DNA of 64,000 nucleotides from Rudanella sp031411995 (GTDB lineage Bacteria > Bacteroidota > Bacteroidia > Cytophagales > Spirosomataceae). The stretch lies in the NCBI GenBank assembly GCA_031411995.1, contig JANOCD010000112.1, positions 62,001 to 126,000 on the forward strand. Reading direction: 5' to 3'. Below the pieces are notes generated by a model. It did not search any database, was not told where the DNA came from, and saw only the letters and a program-made list of their open reading frames with translations. Within the stretch, counting starts at the first letter, position 1. Each line of letters begins with the position of its first letter. Of the stretch, positions 9,990 to 17,225 are shown one piece after another. The position numbers and the translations under genes were made by a program.

Positions 9990-10191
9990 CAGCGTTATCT
10001 TATCAGTACAAATTGATAGTCAACTAATTAGGATATTGGTTATGAACAGAGTGGTAAGCGAACTCACCAAATTTTACAGAATTTACTTCCTATAATGTCC
10101 CTGCTAGTTTCCAGTGATACTCTGAGGACCGTCGTTGGGATGGCTACTCTTTATAGTGAGTAGCTTACTGTCAGGGTCTTCATAAACTCTC

Positions 10192-10210
10192 ACTTAACGC
10201 ACTAAGTTAA
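10192..10210 (-). promoter_or_regulatory. Near-palindromic operator overlapping the transcription start of the MFS-isomerase-SusCD operon
   Basis: On the coding strand the site reads TTAACTTAGTGCGTTAAGT. It is an inverted repeat with arms ACTTA and TAAGT around a GC centre. It begins 7 nt downstream of the TACCTTTG box, so a bound dimer would cover the +1 region and block transcription, as GntR- or LacI-type repressors do. A second copy lies at 8655-8672. No repressor gene of those families is in the window. Confidence 0.6.
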
Positions 10211-10216
10211 AGCATA

Positions 10217-10248
10217 CAAAGGTATAACTATGGCCGTGAAAAATGCAA
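10217..10248 (-). promoter_or_regulatory. Bacteroidota-type promoter (TTG, 21 nt, TACCTTTG) for the region 1 operon
   Basis: On the minus strand TTG (10248-10246) is followed after 21 nt by TACCTTTG (10224-10217), a full match to the Bacteroidota -7 consensus TANNTTTG with acceptable -33 spacing. Transcription would start near 10210 and run leftwards into the operator and the MFS gene. Confidence 0.65.
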
Positions 10249-10501
10249 GAAAAAATATCATTAAAACCAGTGAAAATAATTGTTACGATAAGAGCGAGCG
10301 TCCTGATATAGTGGTAGGCAGACTTACCAATTCGCCCCAAAATTGCCCAATATTGGGGGGGCTAGAAGTCAAGCGGCATTATTTCAGAAAAAACATTATG
10401 GCCAATAAAGTGCCTGATCAACCCAAGCAGGTTGTTCTATACGTTAGGGCGTCACCTTGAATAAAGGGCAAGACCCGGAAATATAGCTTCGCCCGTTGCG
10501 T

Positions 10502-10545
10502 CGGGGTAACGCATCAGGAACGACCGTTCCAGCTTTGTGACCCCG
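10502..10545. repeat. Nested imperfect palindrome downstream of the araC-type gene
   Basis: Outer arms CGGGGT (10502-10507) and ACCCCG (10540-10545) and inner arms GGAACG (10517-10522) and CGTTCC (10525-10530) are perfectly complementary and separated by symmetric 9-nt internal loops. It lies 15 nt past the stop of the AraC-family gene and could end that transcript, but there is no T tract. Confidence 0.4.
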
Positions 10546-10560
10546 TTCAGAAAAACGTCA

Positions 10561-11427
10561 CTATTGTTGAACTAACCGACGATATTCTTTGGGGCTTTTG
10601 CCAGTTATCTGACGAAAGTATTTGTTAAAACCCGAAAACTGATTGAAGCCACTTTCCAGACTGATCTGTGCCACACTGAGCCGCCCATCCATCAATAGTT
10701 TGCAGGCGTGCTGAATGCGGAGTTCCAGCAGAAACTGACTGTAAGATTTGCGGTTGCGCGATTTAAAATACCGGCAAAACGAGTGGGGGCTGATACTGGC
10801 CACAGCCGCAATTTCGTCCAGAGTTATTTTACGGGTGAAATTGGCCAGCGAATAGGCGTAGATCAGGTTAATCCGGTCGGTATCGGCTTCGTCGAATTGT
10901 ACCGCGTAGCCACCGCTACAGAGTTGCTGGCACTCGGTTGACTGGGCAATTTCGGCCAGAATCTGAAGCAATAGTAGCAACCGCTCGGGACCCGTTGCTC
11001 CCCGCAGCCGTTGCAGCAACTGGATGACTACCGGCCGACTCTCGCCACGCACCATGATCCCCTGCCGGGCGCGCTGAAGCAAGGCTGCAACAGGTCGGTT
11101 TTCAGGGAGGTTCAGGAAGGTCGGCCCCCAAAAATCGTCGCGAAAATGCACGACCGTGGCCTCGGCAAATAAATCGGCCCGGTTCTCGAAATAAGGGGCA
11201 TCGCACCGCCAGTAATGCGGCAAGTTCGCACCAATCAGTAACACATCACCGGGGCCGAACGGCTCGATGCTATCCCCCACAAACTGGGTTCCGCTACCGG
11301 CTTCAATCGACACCAGCTCAATTTCGGGGTGATAATGCCAGCGATTATAAAAGTGCAGCACCACGTCGCGACGGACACTAAACGAATGGTCGGCCAGGAG
11401 GGGTACTTTAAGGAGTTGGGGCTTCAT
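10561..11427 (-). CDS. AraC family transcriptional regulator (cupin plus HTH), likely fucose-locus activator
   Basis: 288 residues from the ATG at 11427. An in-frame ATG 117 nt further upstream would run into the fucP start region and add residues unlike the family, so it was not used. The N-terminal part is an AraC-type cupin (HFYNRWHYHPEIELVSI, then FGPGDVLLIGANLPHYW). The C-terminal 100 residues form two helix-turn-helices, ITLDEIAAVASISPHSFCRYFK and LSVAQISLESGFNQFSGFNKYFR, ending in the typical GKSPKEYRR. It is transcribed divergently from the fucP operon across a 131-bp gap, which makes it the natural candidate to sense fucose or a pathway intermediate and control that operon. The effector is not shown by the sequence. 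Confidence 0.92.
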   Translation of the reverse strand: MKPQLLKVPLLADHSFSVRRDVVLHFYNRWHYHPEIELVSIEAGSGTQFVGDSIEPFGPGDVLLIGANLPHYWRCDAPYFENRADLFAEATVVHFRDDFWGPTFLNLPENRPVAALLQRARQGIMVRGESRPVVIQLLQRLRGATGPERLLLLLQILAEIAQSTECQQLCSGGYAVQFDEADTDRINLIYAYSLANFTRKITLDEIAAVASISPHSFCRYFKSRNRKSYSQFLLELRIQHACKLLMDGRLSVAQISLESGFNQFSGFNKYFRQITGKSPKEYRRLVQQ

Positions 11428-11527
11428 ACCTATCAATTGCCATGTAGAGCGACCAATATCGGTAGCCGATGCCAATTTGATGGTAAAAGTAGCTAATCCG
11501 ATTAAACTATCTCGTGGATTAATCCTA

Positions 11528-11535
11528 TTGCTTTG
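11528..11535 (+). promoter_or_regulatory. Possible -7 element for the fucP operon
   Basis: TTGCTTTG is a one-mismatch fit to TANNTTTG and lies 23 nt before the fucP start. No clear -33 TTG is found at the right distance, which would fit an activator-dependent promoter. Upstream, CCAAT is directly repeated at 11453-11457 and 11472-11476, and an inverted repeat ATCGG/CCGAT lies at 11458-11470. Either could belong to the AraC-type operator. Confidence 0.28.
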
Positions 11536-11558
11536 CGGTGTCATTTTCCCGTTGCCCC

Positions 11559-12824
11559 ATGCAAACCCGATACCGGCTTCCGTTTATCCTGATCACAACC
11601 TTGTTTTTCCTGTGGGGATTTGCCCATAACCTGAACCCCATTCTGATTCCCCACCTGAAAAAAGCCTGTCAGCTTACCGACCTCCAATCGGCCCTGATCG
11701 ACTCGGCTTTTTTCATTGGCTACTTCGTAACGGCCCTACCCGCCGGAGCTTTTATGAAACGCTTTGGCTACAAACGGGGCATCCTGATGGGGCTGCTCAT
11801 TTTTGCGGTGGGGGCGTTTCTGTTTTACCCGGCCTCGGTAACGCGGCAGTACGAGCATTTCCTGTTTGCCCTCTTCGTAATAGCCAGTGGCCTGACTTTT
11901 CTGGAAACGGCCGCCAACCCCTACGTAACGGTGCTGGGCGATCCGGCCACGGCCACGCAGCGGCTCAACCTGGCCCAGTCGTTCAACGGCCTGGCGGCTA
12001 CGTTGGCTCCCCTGGCCGGGGGACTGTTCATCCTGTCGGGCAAATCCCTGTCGGCGGGTGAAATCAGCGGATTATCGGCGGCTGACCTCGATGCCCGGCT
12101 GGCTACCGAAGCCGCTACCGTGCAGGGGCCGTACCTGCTCATCGGCGCAGTGGTGCTGCTGGTGGCCCTCGTGGTAAGCCGTACCCAACTCCCCGAAATT
12201 GCCGAACCTGTAGCCGCCAACCAACCGGCGGGTGGGTCAATCTGGCGGCAAAAAAACCTGCTTATGGGCGTCCTGACGCTATTTTTCTACGTGGGCGCGC
12301 AAGTCTGCGTCACCAGTTTCTTTATCCGGTTTGTAGGTCAGGCAGCGGGTATTCCTGAAAAAACGGGGGCTTACTACCTCTCTACGGCCCTGCTTGGGTT
12401 CATGATCGGGCGGTTTATTGGCACGGCCCTCATGCGCTACATTGCCCCGCACCGGCTGCTGGCCCTGTATGCTGCTATCAACATTGGCCTACTGCTGCTG
12501 GCGGTGGGTGTGGGTGGCGAGGCATCGGTCTACGCGCTGATTGGGGTCACGTTCTTCATGTCGATCATGTTCCCTACCATTTTCGCGCTGAGCATTGCGG
12601 GTTTGGGCGAACAAACCAAACTGGGCTCTTCGCTGCTGATTATGGCCATTGCAGGCGGGGCTATTTTCCCGCTTCTCATGGGTCAACTCTCCGACCTGAC
12701 CAGTATCCGGCAGGCCTATCTGGTACCGGCCGCGTGTTTTCTGGTGGTGCTCTATTTTGGACTGACGACCTCCGCTAAACACCATGTTCGGGCGGGGCAA
12801 TCACTCGAACCCGTTGCTCACTGA
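11559..12824 (+). CDS. fucP: L-fucose:H+ symporter (FucP-type MFS permease)
   Basis: 421 residues from ATG 11559; a GTG seven codons upstream was rejected because FucP proteins begin just before the first helix. The opening LPFILITTLFFLWGFAHNLN and the ETAANPYVTVLG segment after helix 4 (near residue 110) are hallmarks of the FucP / fucose-galactose-glucose family, and QSFNGLAATLAPLAGG follows as expected. Twelve hydrophobic segments are visible. It brings L-fucose through the inner membrane. It is the first gene of a ten-gene plus-strand operon; lutA starts one nucleotide after its stop. With the downstream fucosidase and fucose-oxidising SDRs, L-fucose is the best substrate call, although close relatives also move glucose or galactose. 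Confidence 0.9.
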   Translation: MQTRYRLPFILITTLFFLWGFAHNLNPILIPHLKKACQLTDLQSALIDSAFFIGYFVTALPAGAFMKRFGYKRGILMGLLIFAVGAFLFYPASVTRQYEHFLFALFVIASGLTFLETAANPYVTVLGDPATATQRLNLAQSFNGLAATLAPLAGGLFILSGKSLSAGEISGLSAADLDARLATEAATVQGPYLLIGAVVLLVALVVSRTQLPEIAEPVAANQPAGGSIWRQKNLLMGVLTLFFYVGAQVCVTSFFIRFVGQAAGIPEKTGAYYLSTALLGFMIGRFIGTALMRYIAPHRLLALYAAINIGLLLLAVGVGGEASVYALIGVTFFMSIMFPTIFALSIAGLGEQTKLGSSLLIMAIAGGAIFPLLMGQLSDLTSIRQAYLVPAACFLVVLYFGLTTSAKHHVRAGQSLEPVAH

Positions 12825-12825
12825 T

Positions 12826-13536
12826 ATGCGAATCGCGCTGTTTGTTCCCTGCTATGTGGATCAGTTTTATCCACAGGTCGCCGTGGCGACGCTCGGCCTG
12901 CTCGAACGGCTGGGCTGTACCGTCGACGTACCCACCGGCCAAACCTGTTGCGGTCAACCCATGGCCAATGCCGGCTTTTCGCACCTGACCGGCTCCTGCG
13001 ACCGGCTCTTTACGCGGCTGTTTGCGGGCTACGACTACATCGTGTCGCCATCAGGCTCGTGTGTGCTCCACCTGAAAGAACACAACCCGACCTGTGCAAC
13101 CCGGGCCTTTGAACTCTGCGAATTCCTGACCGATGTGCTTCGGGTAGACCAGCTAACGGCCCGTTTTCCCTATCGGGTAGGGCTGCACCAAAGCTGTCAC
13201 GGGCAACGGGGGTTACGCCTGTCGTCGATGTCGGAGCGAAACGAGCCCGCTTTTTCCAAACCCGAACGCCTGCTGCGGCAAGTCGATGGCCTTGACCTGC
13301 TACCACCCCGGCGGGTCGATGAGTGCTGCGGCTTTGGTGGTACGTTCTGCGTCACGGAAGCGGCCGTTTCGGTAAAAATGGGCGAAGACCGCGTGGCCGA
13401 CCACCTCACCAACGGCGTAGAGGTCATCACCGGGGGTGATATGTCGTGTCTGATGCACCTCGAAGGTATTTTCCGGCGGCAGGGCTCATCTGTTCAGGTT
13501 AAACACATTGCCGAAATTCTCAACGCCCATGACTAA
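12826..13536 (+). CDS. lutA: L-lactate utilisation protein LutA, Fe-S (CCG-domain) subunit
   Basis: 236 residues from ATG 12826, where the LutA family opens (RIALFVPCYVDQFYPQ); an ATG 42 nt earlier lies within fucP and was rejected. Two cysteine-rich CCG modules are present, the first with VPTGQTCCGQPMANAGF and SGSCVLHL, the second with HQSCHGQRGL and DECCGFGGTFC. LutA works with LutB and LutC as a cytoplasmic iron-sulfur L-lactate dehydrogenase that gives pyruvate. The gene is coupled to fucP on one side (1-nt gap) and to lutB on the other (8-nt overlap). L-lactate is one of the two end products expected from the FAH-family enzyme of this operon, which explains why lutABC is here. Confidence 0.92.
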   Translation: MRIALFVPCYVDQFYPQVAVATLGLLERLGCTVDVPTGQTCCGQPMANAGFSHLTGSCDRLFTRLFAGYDYIVSPSGSCVLHLKEHNPTCATRAFELCEFLTDVLRVDQLTARFPYRVGLHQSCHGQRGLRLSSMSERNEPAFSKPERLLRQVDGLDLLPPRRVDECCGFGGTFCVTEAAVSVKMGEDRVADHLTNGVEVITGGDMSCLMHLEGIFRRQGSSVQVKHIAEILNAHD

Positions 13537-14929
13537 GCCCCTCGACCACGCCACGGCGGCCAATCAGTTTGTCGCCGACAACGCCCGCACCAACTGGCAC
13601 GACCAAACGCTTTGGATGGTCCGCGAAAAGCGCGACCGCATGGCCCACAGCCTGCCCGACTGGGAAGACCTGCGCGAATGGGCCTCGCAAATCAAAAATC
13701 ATACGCTTTCTCAACTCAGTCAGTACCTGTTGCAACTGGAACAAAATGCCCAGGCCAACGGCGTACAGGTGCATTGGGCGGCCAACGCGCAGGAACACAA
13801 CGAGATTGTGGGGCGCATTATCCGCGAAACAGCCGCGCAGGGGGCGGTTCAGGTGGTAAAGAGCAAATCGATGCTGACGGAAGAATGCCATCTGAATGAT
13901 TATCTCGCCCAACAGGGTGTACGCGTGGTAGATACCGACCTGGGCGAGCGAATTGTGCAACTGCGGCAGGAACCACCCAGCCATATTGTGCTGCCCGCTA
14001 TTCACCTCAAAAAAGCCGATGTCAGCGAGACTTTCGCCCGGCACCTGGGCACCGAACCGGGCAACACCGACCCGCAATACCTGACCGAAGCCGCCCGGCA
14101 GCACCTGCGCGAAAAATTTCTGGGGGCCACCGTGGCCATTACCGGCGTCAACTTCGCGGTGGCCGAAACGGGCGCGCTGGTTGTTTGCACCAACGAAGGT
14201 AACGCCGATCTGGGGGTTCACCTGGCCGACGTACACATTGCCTGCATGGGTATTGAAAAAGTAATTCCCCGGCAGGATCACCTGGGTGTGTTTTTGCGCC
14301 TGCTGGCCCGCTCGGCCACGGGGCAGGCGATCACCACCTATTCGAGCCATTTTGTGCGGCCCCGCCAACGCCCCGACGGGCAACGGCAACCGATGCACCT
14401 GATTTTGGTCGACAATGGGCGCAGCACCCAACTGGGCCGTCCGGCGTTACATAACTCGCTGAAGTGCATTCGTTGCGGGGCCTGTTTCAACACCTGCCCG
14501 GTGTATCGGCGCAGCGGTGGACATAGCTACCACAATGCCGTTGCTGGCCCGATTGGCTCTATTCTCGCGCCCAATCTCGACATGAAGAAAAACGCTGATT
14601 TGCCCTTTGCTTCCACGCTTTGCGGCAGTTGTACCAACGTATGCCCGGTCAAAATCGACATTCATAATCAACTCTGGGAGTGGCGGCAGGTGCTGATGCG
14701 CGAAGGGCTGGCCCCTGTTTCCAAAACCATCGGTATGCGGCTGATGAGTATCGTATTCGGCCATTCCGGGCTGTATGCCCTGTCGGGGAAGCTGGCTCGG
14801 AAGGCGCTGCGGCTGGCTCCTTGGCTAGTGCAAAACCGGCTGAATCCCTGGTTTACAGGCCGCGAAATGCCCCAGGCCCCTTCAGAAAGTTTTCAGGAAT
14901 GGTATGGACGAAACCGGACAAAATCATGA
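13529..14929 (+). CDS. lutB: L-lactate utilisation protein LutB, ferredoxin-type subunit
   Basis: 466 residues from ATG 13529, chosen because it overlaps the end of lutA by 8 nt and matches the usual LutB start. The first 300 residues are the LUD domain (AITGVNFAVAETGALVVCTN near 210). Two 4Fe-4S clusters follow: C313, C316, C319 and C323 in CIRCGACFNTCP, then C365, C368 and C372 in CGSCTNVCP. The family size is about 470 residues, so the gene is full length. It transfers electrons from L-lactate during oxidation to pyruvate. Its stop overlaps the lutC start by ATGA. Confidence 0.94.
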   Translation: MTKPLDHATAANQFVADNARTNWHDQTLWMVREKRDRMAHSLPDWEDLREWASQIKNHTLSQLSQYLLQLEQNAQANGVQVHWAANAQEHNEIVGRIIRETAAQGAVQVVKSKSMLTEECHLNDYLAQQGVRVVDTDLGERIVQLRQEPPSHIVLPAIHLKKADVSETFARHLGTEPGNTDPQYLTEAARQHLREKFLGATVAITGVNFAVAETGALVVCTNEGNADLGVHLADVHIACMGIEKVIPRQDHLGVFLRLLARSATGQAITTYSSHFVRPRQRPDGQRQPMHLILVDNGRSTQLGRPALHNSLKCIRCGACFNTCPVYRRSGGHSYHNAVAGPIGSILAPNLDMKKNADLPFASTLCGSCTNVCPVKIDIHNQLWEWRQVLMREGLAPVSKTIGMRLMSIVFGHSGLYALSGKLARKALRLAPWLVQNRLNPWFTGREMPQAPSESFQEWYGRNRTKS

Positions 14930-15525
14930 GTAGTCGAGCGCAGATGCTAGCCGCCATTGGGCGCAGTCAGCCACCGCTGATTCCGCTACCCCTTGTTGCT
15001 CCACGGGTAGCCCCGGTCGATCTGGCCGAGACGTTCACCCGGCAGATGGGCCGCAACGGCGGAACGGTGGTTCGGGTGCAGCAGCTAACCGAAATTCGGA
15101 CGTACCTGACCCAAAACCTGGGCAAACCTGGTAACTGGGTGAGTACCGTGCATGGGCTTGCGCTGGGCAACTCCTCGCCCGATAAGCAGGACCGGGGCCA
15201 CACATTGGCCGGGGTCGATCTGGCTGTTTGCGCTGGGGCATTTGCCGTGGCCGAAAACGGAGCCATCTGGCTCGATGATACGCAGTTGCCCCACCGCGCC
15301 CTGCCGTTTTTGTGTCAGCACCTGGCGCTGGTGGTGGCCGAGTCGACGCTGGTGGCAACCCTGCACGATGCCTACCGGCTATTGGAACCCGGCTCATTAG
15401 ATTACGGGGTGTTCATCGCCGGACCATCCAAAACGGCCGACATTGAGCAGTCGCTTGTGATTGGGGCGCATGGCTCCCGCAACTTGCTTGTCTTTTTATG
15501 TCCTACCCCATTACACCCGCTATGA
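14926..15525 (+). CDS. lutC: L-lactate utilisation protein LutC (LUD domain)
   Basis: 199 residues from ATG 14926, in a 4-nt ATGA overlap with the lutB stop; this start places SSRAQMLAAIGR at the N-terminus as in LutC proteins. The C-terminal LUD core is clear (GVDLAVCAGAFAVAENGAIWLDD, then LALVVAESTLVATL). LutC completes the LutABC complex that oxidises L-lactate to pyruvate. Its last codon overlaps the uxaA-type gene in the same ATGA manner, so the whole set appears translationally coupled. Confidence 0.92.
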   Translation: MSSRAQMLAAIGRSQPPLIPLPLVAPRVAPVDLAETFTRQMGRNGGTVVRVQQLTEIRTYLTQNLGKPGNWVSTVHGLALGNSSPDKQDRGHTLAGVDLAVCAGAFAVAENGAIWLDDTQLPHRALPFLCQHLALVVAESTLVATLHDAYRLLEPGSLDYGVFIAGPSKTADIEQSLVIGAHGSRNLLVFLCPTPLHPL

Positions 15526-17189
15526 CCGCTTATGTAACTACACCAAGCCTTTTTCTGCAAATTCACCCCGCCGACAACGTACTGGTGGTGCTTGAGGACC
15601 TCCCGGCCGGGCAATTGCTCACGCATAACGGCCAGTCGATCCAGTTACCGCAGGCGGTGCGGGCCAAGCATAAAGTCCTGACGGACCCGTTGGCGACTGG
15701 CGACCCGGTGCGGATGTACGGGGTGCGGGTTGGCCGGGCTACCCAACCAATTGCCCGTGGTGAGGCCATTACCACCTTCAACCTCAAGCACGAAGCCGAA
15801 CCCTACGGCCTCGACCGCCGTCAGCCCTACAGCTGGCCATCGCTCGATGTGGCGGCCTGGGAGGGACTGACCTTCGACGGGTACCACCGGGCCGATGGCG
15901 GAGTGGGTACCCGAAACTACTGGCTGGTGGTGCCGCTAGTGTTCTGCGAAAATCGGAACATCCGCATGATGCAGGATGCCTTTGAACAGGAACTGGGCTA
16001 CGGACAGCCGCAAACGTACCGACATCAGGTACGTCGACTGGCCGAGGCTCACCGGCGTGGCAACGTACCTGATGAGCACGAACCTGACGATGAGGCCGCT
16101 TTGCCTGCCGGCCGTTCGGCCTTGTTTCCGCAGGTCGATGGGATTCGATTCCTGACCCACGACATGGGGTGTGGCGGCACCAACGCCGACGCCGATAGCC
16201 TGTGTGCTCTGCTGGCGGGGTTTATTGTCAACCCGAACGTGGCCGGGGTAACGGTGCTGAGTCTGGGTTGCCAGAAATCGCAGATCGACACTCTGTGGCA
16301 CGAAATACGGCTTCGTCGACCCGCTTTTGACCGGCCCGTTTTGTATTTCGACCAGCAGACGTACGGCACAGAATCGGCCCTGTTGACCGACGCCATCCAG
16401 CAAACGTTCGACGGGCTGGTTCGGGCGAACCAGATTACCCGGCATCCCGCCCCGCTGAGCCACCTCAACCTGGGCCTGAAATGTGGCGGTTCCGACGGGT
16501 TTTCGGGCATATCGGCCAATCCGGCGCTGGGCCATGTGTCTGACCTACTGGTCTCGCTGGGAGCCACCACCCTGCTGGCCGAATTCCCCGAACTTTGCGG
16601 AGTCGAGCAGGAACTCATCGACCGGTGTCAGTTGGAAGCCGATGCCGCCCGGTTTGTGCAGTTGATGGACGAATACGCCCGGCAGGCGGCCGCCGTGGGG
16701 GCTGGCTTCGACATGAACCCCTCGGTGGGCAACATTAAAGACGGGCTGATTACCGACGCCATCAAATCGGCAGGGGCGGCTCGGAAAGGGGGGCTGGCAC
16801 CTGTAGCGGGTGTACTCGACTATACCGACGTACCTGCTGAACCGGGTCTTCACCTGCTCTGTACGCCCGGCAATGATGTGCTGGCCACCACGGGCATGGC
16901 CGCATCGGGCGCTACGCTGATTGTGTTCACCACCGGGCTGGGAACCCCCACTGGCAACCCGATTACGCCAACGGTAAAAGTGTCCACCAACACCCAACTC
17001 GCCCACCGAATGCCCGACATTATCGACTTCGACGCGGGGCCTATCGTGCGCGGGGCCGAAACAATTGCGCAAACCGGCGAACGGATGCTCACGTACCTGA
17101 TTGCCGTGGCTTCAGGGAAAGTTTTAACTAAAGCCGAACAGCTCGGCCAGTTCGATTTTATTCCCTGGCAGCGGGGTGTCAATCTGTAA
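15522..17189 (+). CDS. UxaA-family (altronate dehydratase-type) sugar-acid dehydratase, probable L-fuconate dehydratase
   Basis: 555 residues. The start at 15522 is preferred over 15498 because it repeats the ATGA overlap used by lutB/lutC. The N-terminal 90 residues are an SAF domain (LFLQIHPADNVLVVLEDLPAG, then ARGEAITTFNLKHE), followed by the large UxaA catalytic part (GYHRADGGVGTRNYWLVVP, LTHDMGCGGTNAD, LGLKCGGSDGFSG, TGLGTPTGNPITPTVKVS). Conserved cysteines in MGCGG, LGCQKS and KCGGSDG fit an iron-dependent dehydratase. UxaA enzymes dehydrate altronate or galactarate. Here the neighbouring fucose dehydrogenase, ketodeoxyfuconate dehydrogenase and FAH hydrolase make L-fuconate the likely substrate, a role held in proteobacterial pathways by enolase-superfamily enzymes. 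That assignment is inference. Confidence 0.85.
   Translation: MTAYVTTPSLFLQIHPADNVLVVLEDLPAGQLLTHNGQSIQLPQAVRAKHKVLTDPLATGDPVRMYGVRVGRATQPIARGEAITTFNLKHEAEPYGLDRRQPYSWPSLDVAAWEGLTFDGYHRADGGVGTRNYWLVVPLVFCENRNIRMMQDAFEQELGYGQPQTYRHQVRRLAEAHRRGNVPDEHEPDDEAALPAGRSALFPQVDGIRFLTHDMGCGGTNADADSLCALLAGFIVNPNVAGVTVLSLGCQKSQIDTLWHEIRLRRPAFDRPVLYFDQQTYGTESALLTDAIQQTFDGLVRANQITRHPAPLSHLNLGLKCGGSDGFSGISANPALGHVSDLLVSLGATTLLAEFPELCGVEQELIDRCQLEADAARFVQLMDEYARQAAAVGAGFDMNPSVGNIKDGLITDAIKSAGAARKGGLAPVAGVLDYTDVPAEPGLHLLCTPGNDVLATTGMAASGATLIVFTTGLGTPTGNPITPTVKVSTNTQLAHRMPDIIDFDAGPIVRGAETIAQTGERMLTYLIAVASGKVLTKAEQLGQFDFIPWQRGVNL
16014..16074. repeat. Competing inverted repeats inside the uxaA-type coding sequence
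   Basis: CATCAGGTACGT (16023-16034) is perfectly complementary to ACGTACCTGATG (16063-16074), a 12-bp stem with a 28-nt loop. Its GGTACGT part can alternatively pair with ACGTACC at 16014-16020, a 7-bp stem with a 7-nt loop. The arms are copies of the recurrent ACGTACCTG nonamer discussed in the findings. Confidence 0.5.
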
Positions 17190-17225
17190 AATACTATTAA
17201 TCAACACGATAAATCCTAAATGTGC

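Larger units (their letters stand above)
9990..10560. other. 571-bp intergenic region between the region 1 operon and the AraC-family gene
   Basis: No convincing gene. It holds a long (about 200 nt) untranslated leader for the MFS gene, the operator at 10192-10210, the promoter at 10217-10248, a perfect 12-bp palindrome at 10346-10357 and an imperfect nested palindrome at 10502-10545 next to the araC-type stop codon. A 76-codon frame at 10230-10460 has no recognisable features and is not called. Confidence 0.6.

Noticed and set aside
10230..10460. 76-codon frame in the intergenic region
   Set aside because: No homology-like features, mixed composition unlike neighbouring genes, and its start overlaps the promoter of the divergent operon.
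11428..11544. 39-residue N-terminal extension of the AraC-family regulator
   Set aside because: It would overlap the fucP control region, and the conserved protein begins at the internal Met (11427).
13520..14431. 303-codon open frame antisense to lutB
   Set aside because: Shadow of the lutB coding bias; lutB has intact iron-sulfur motifs and tight operon coupling.
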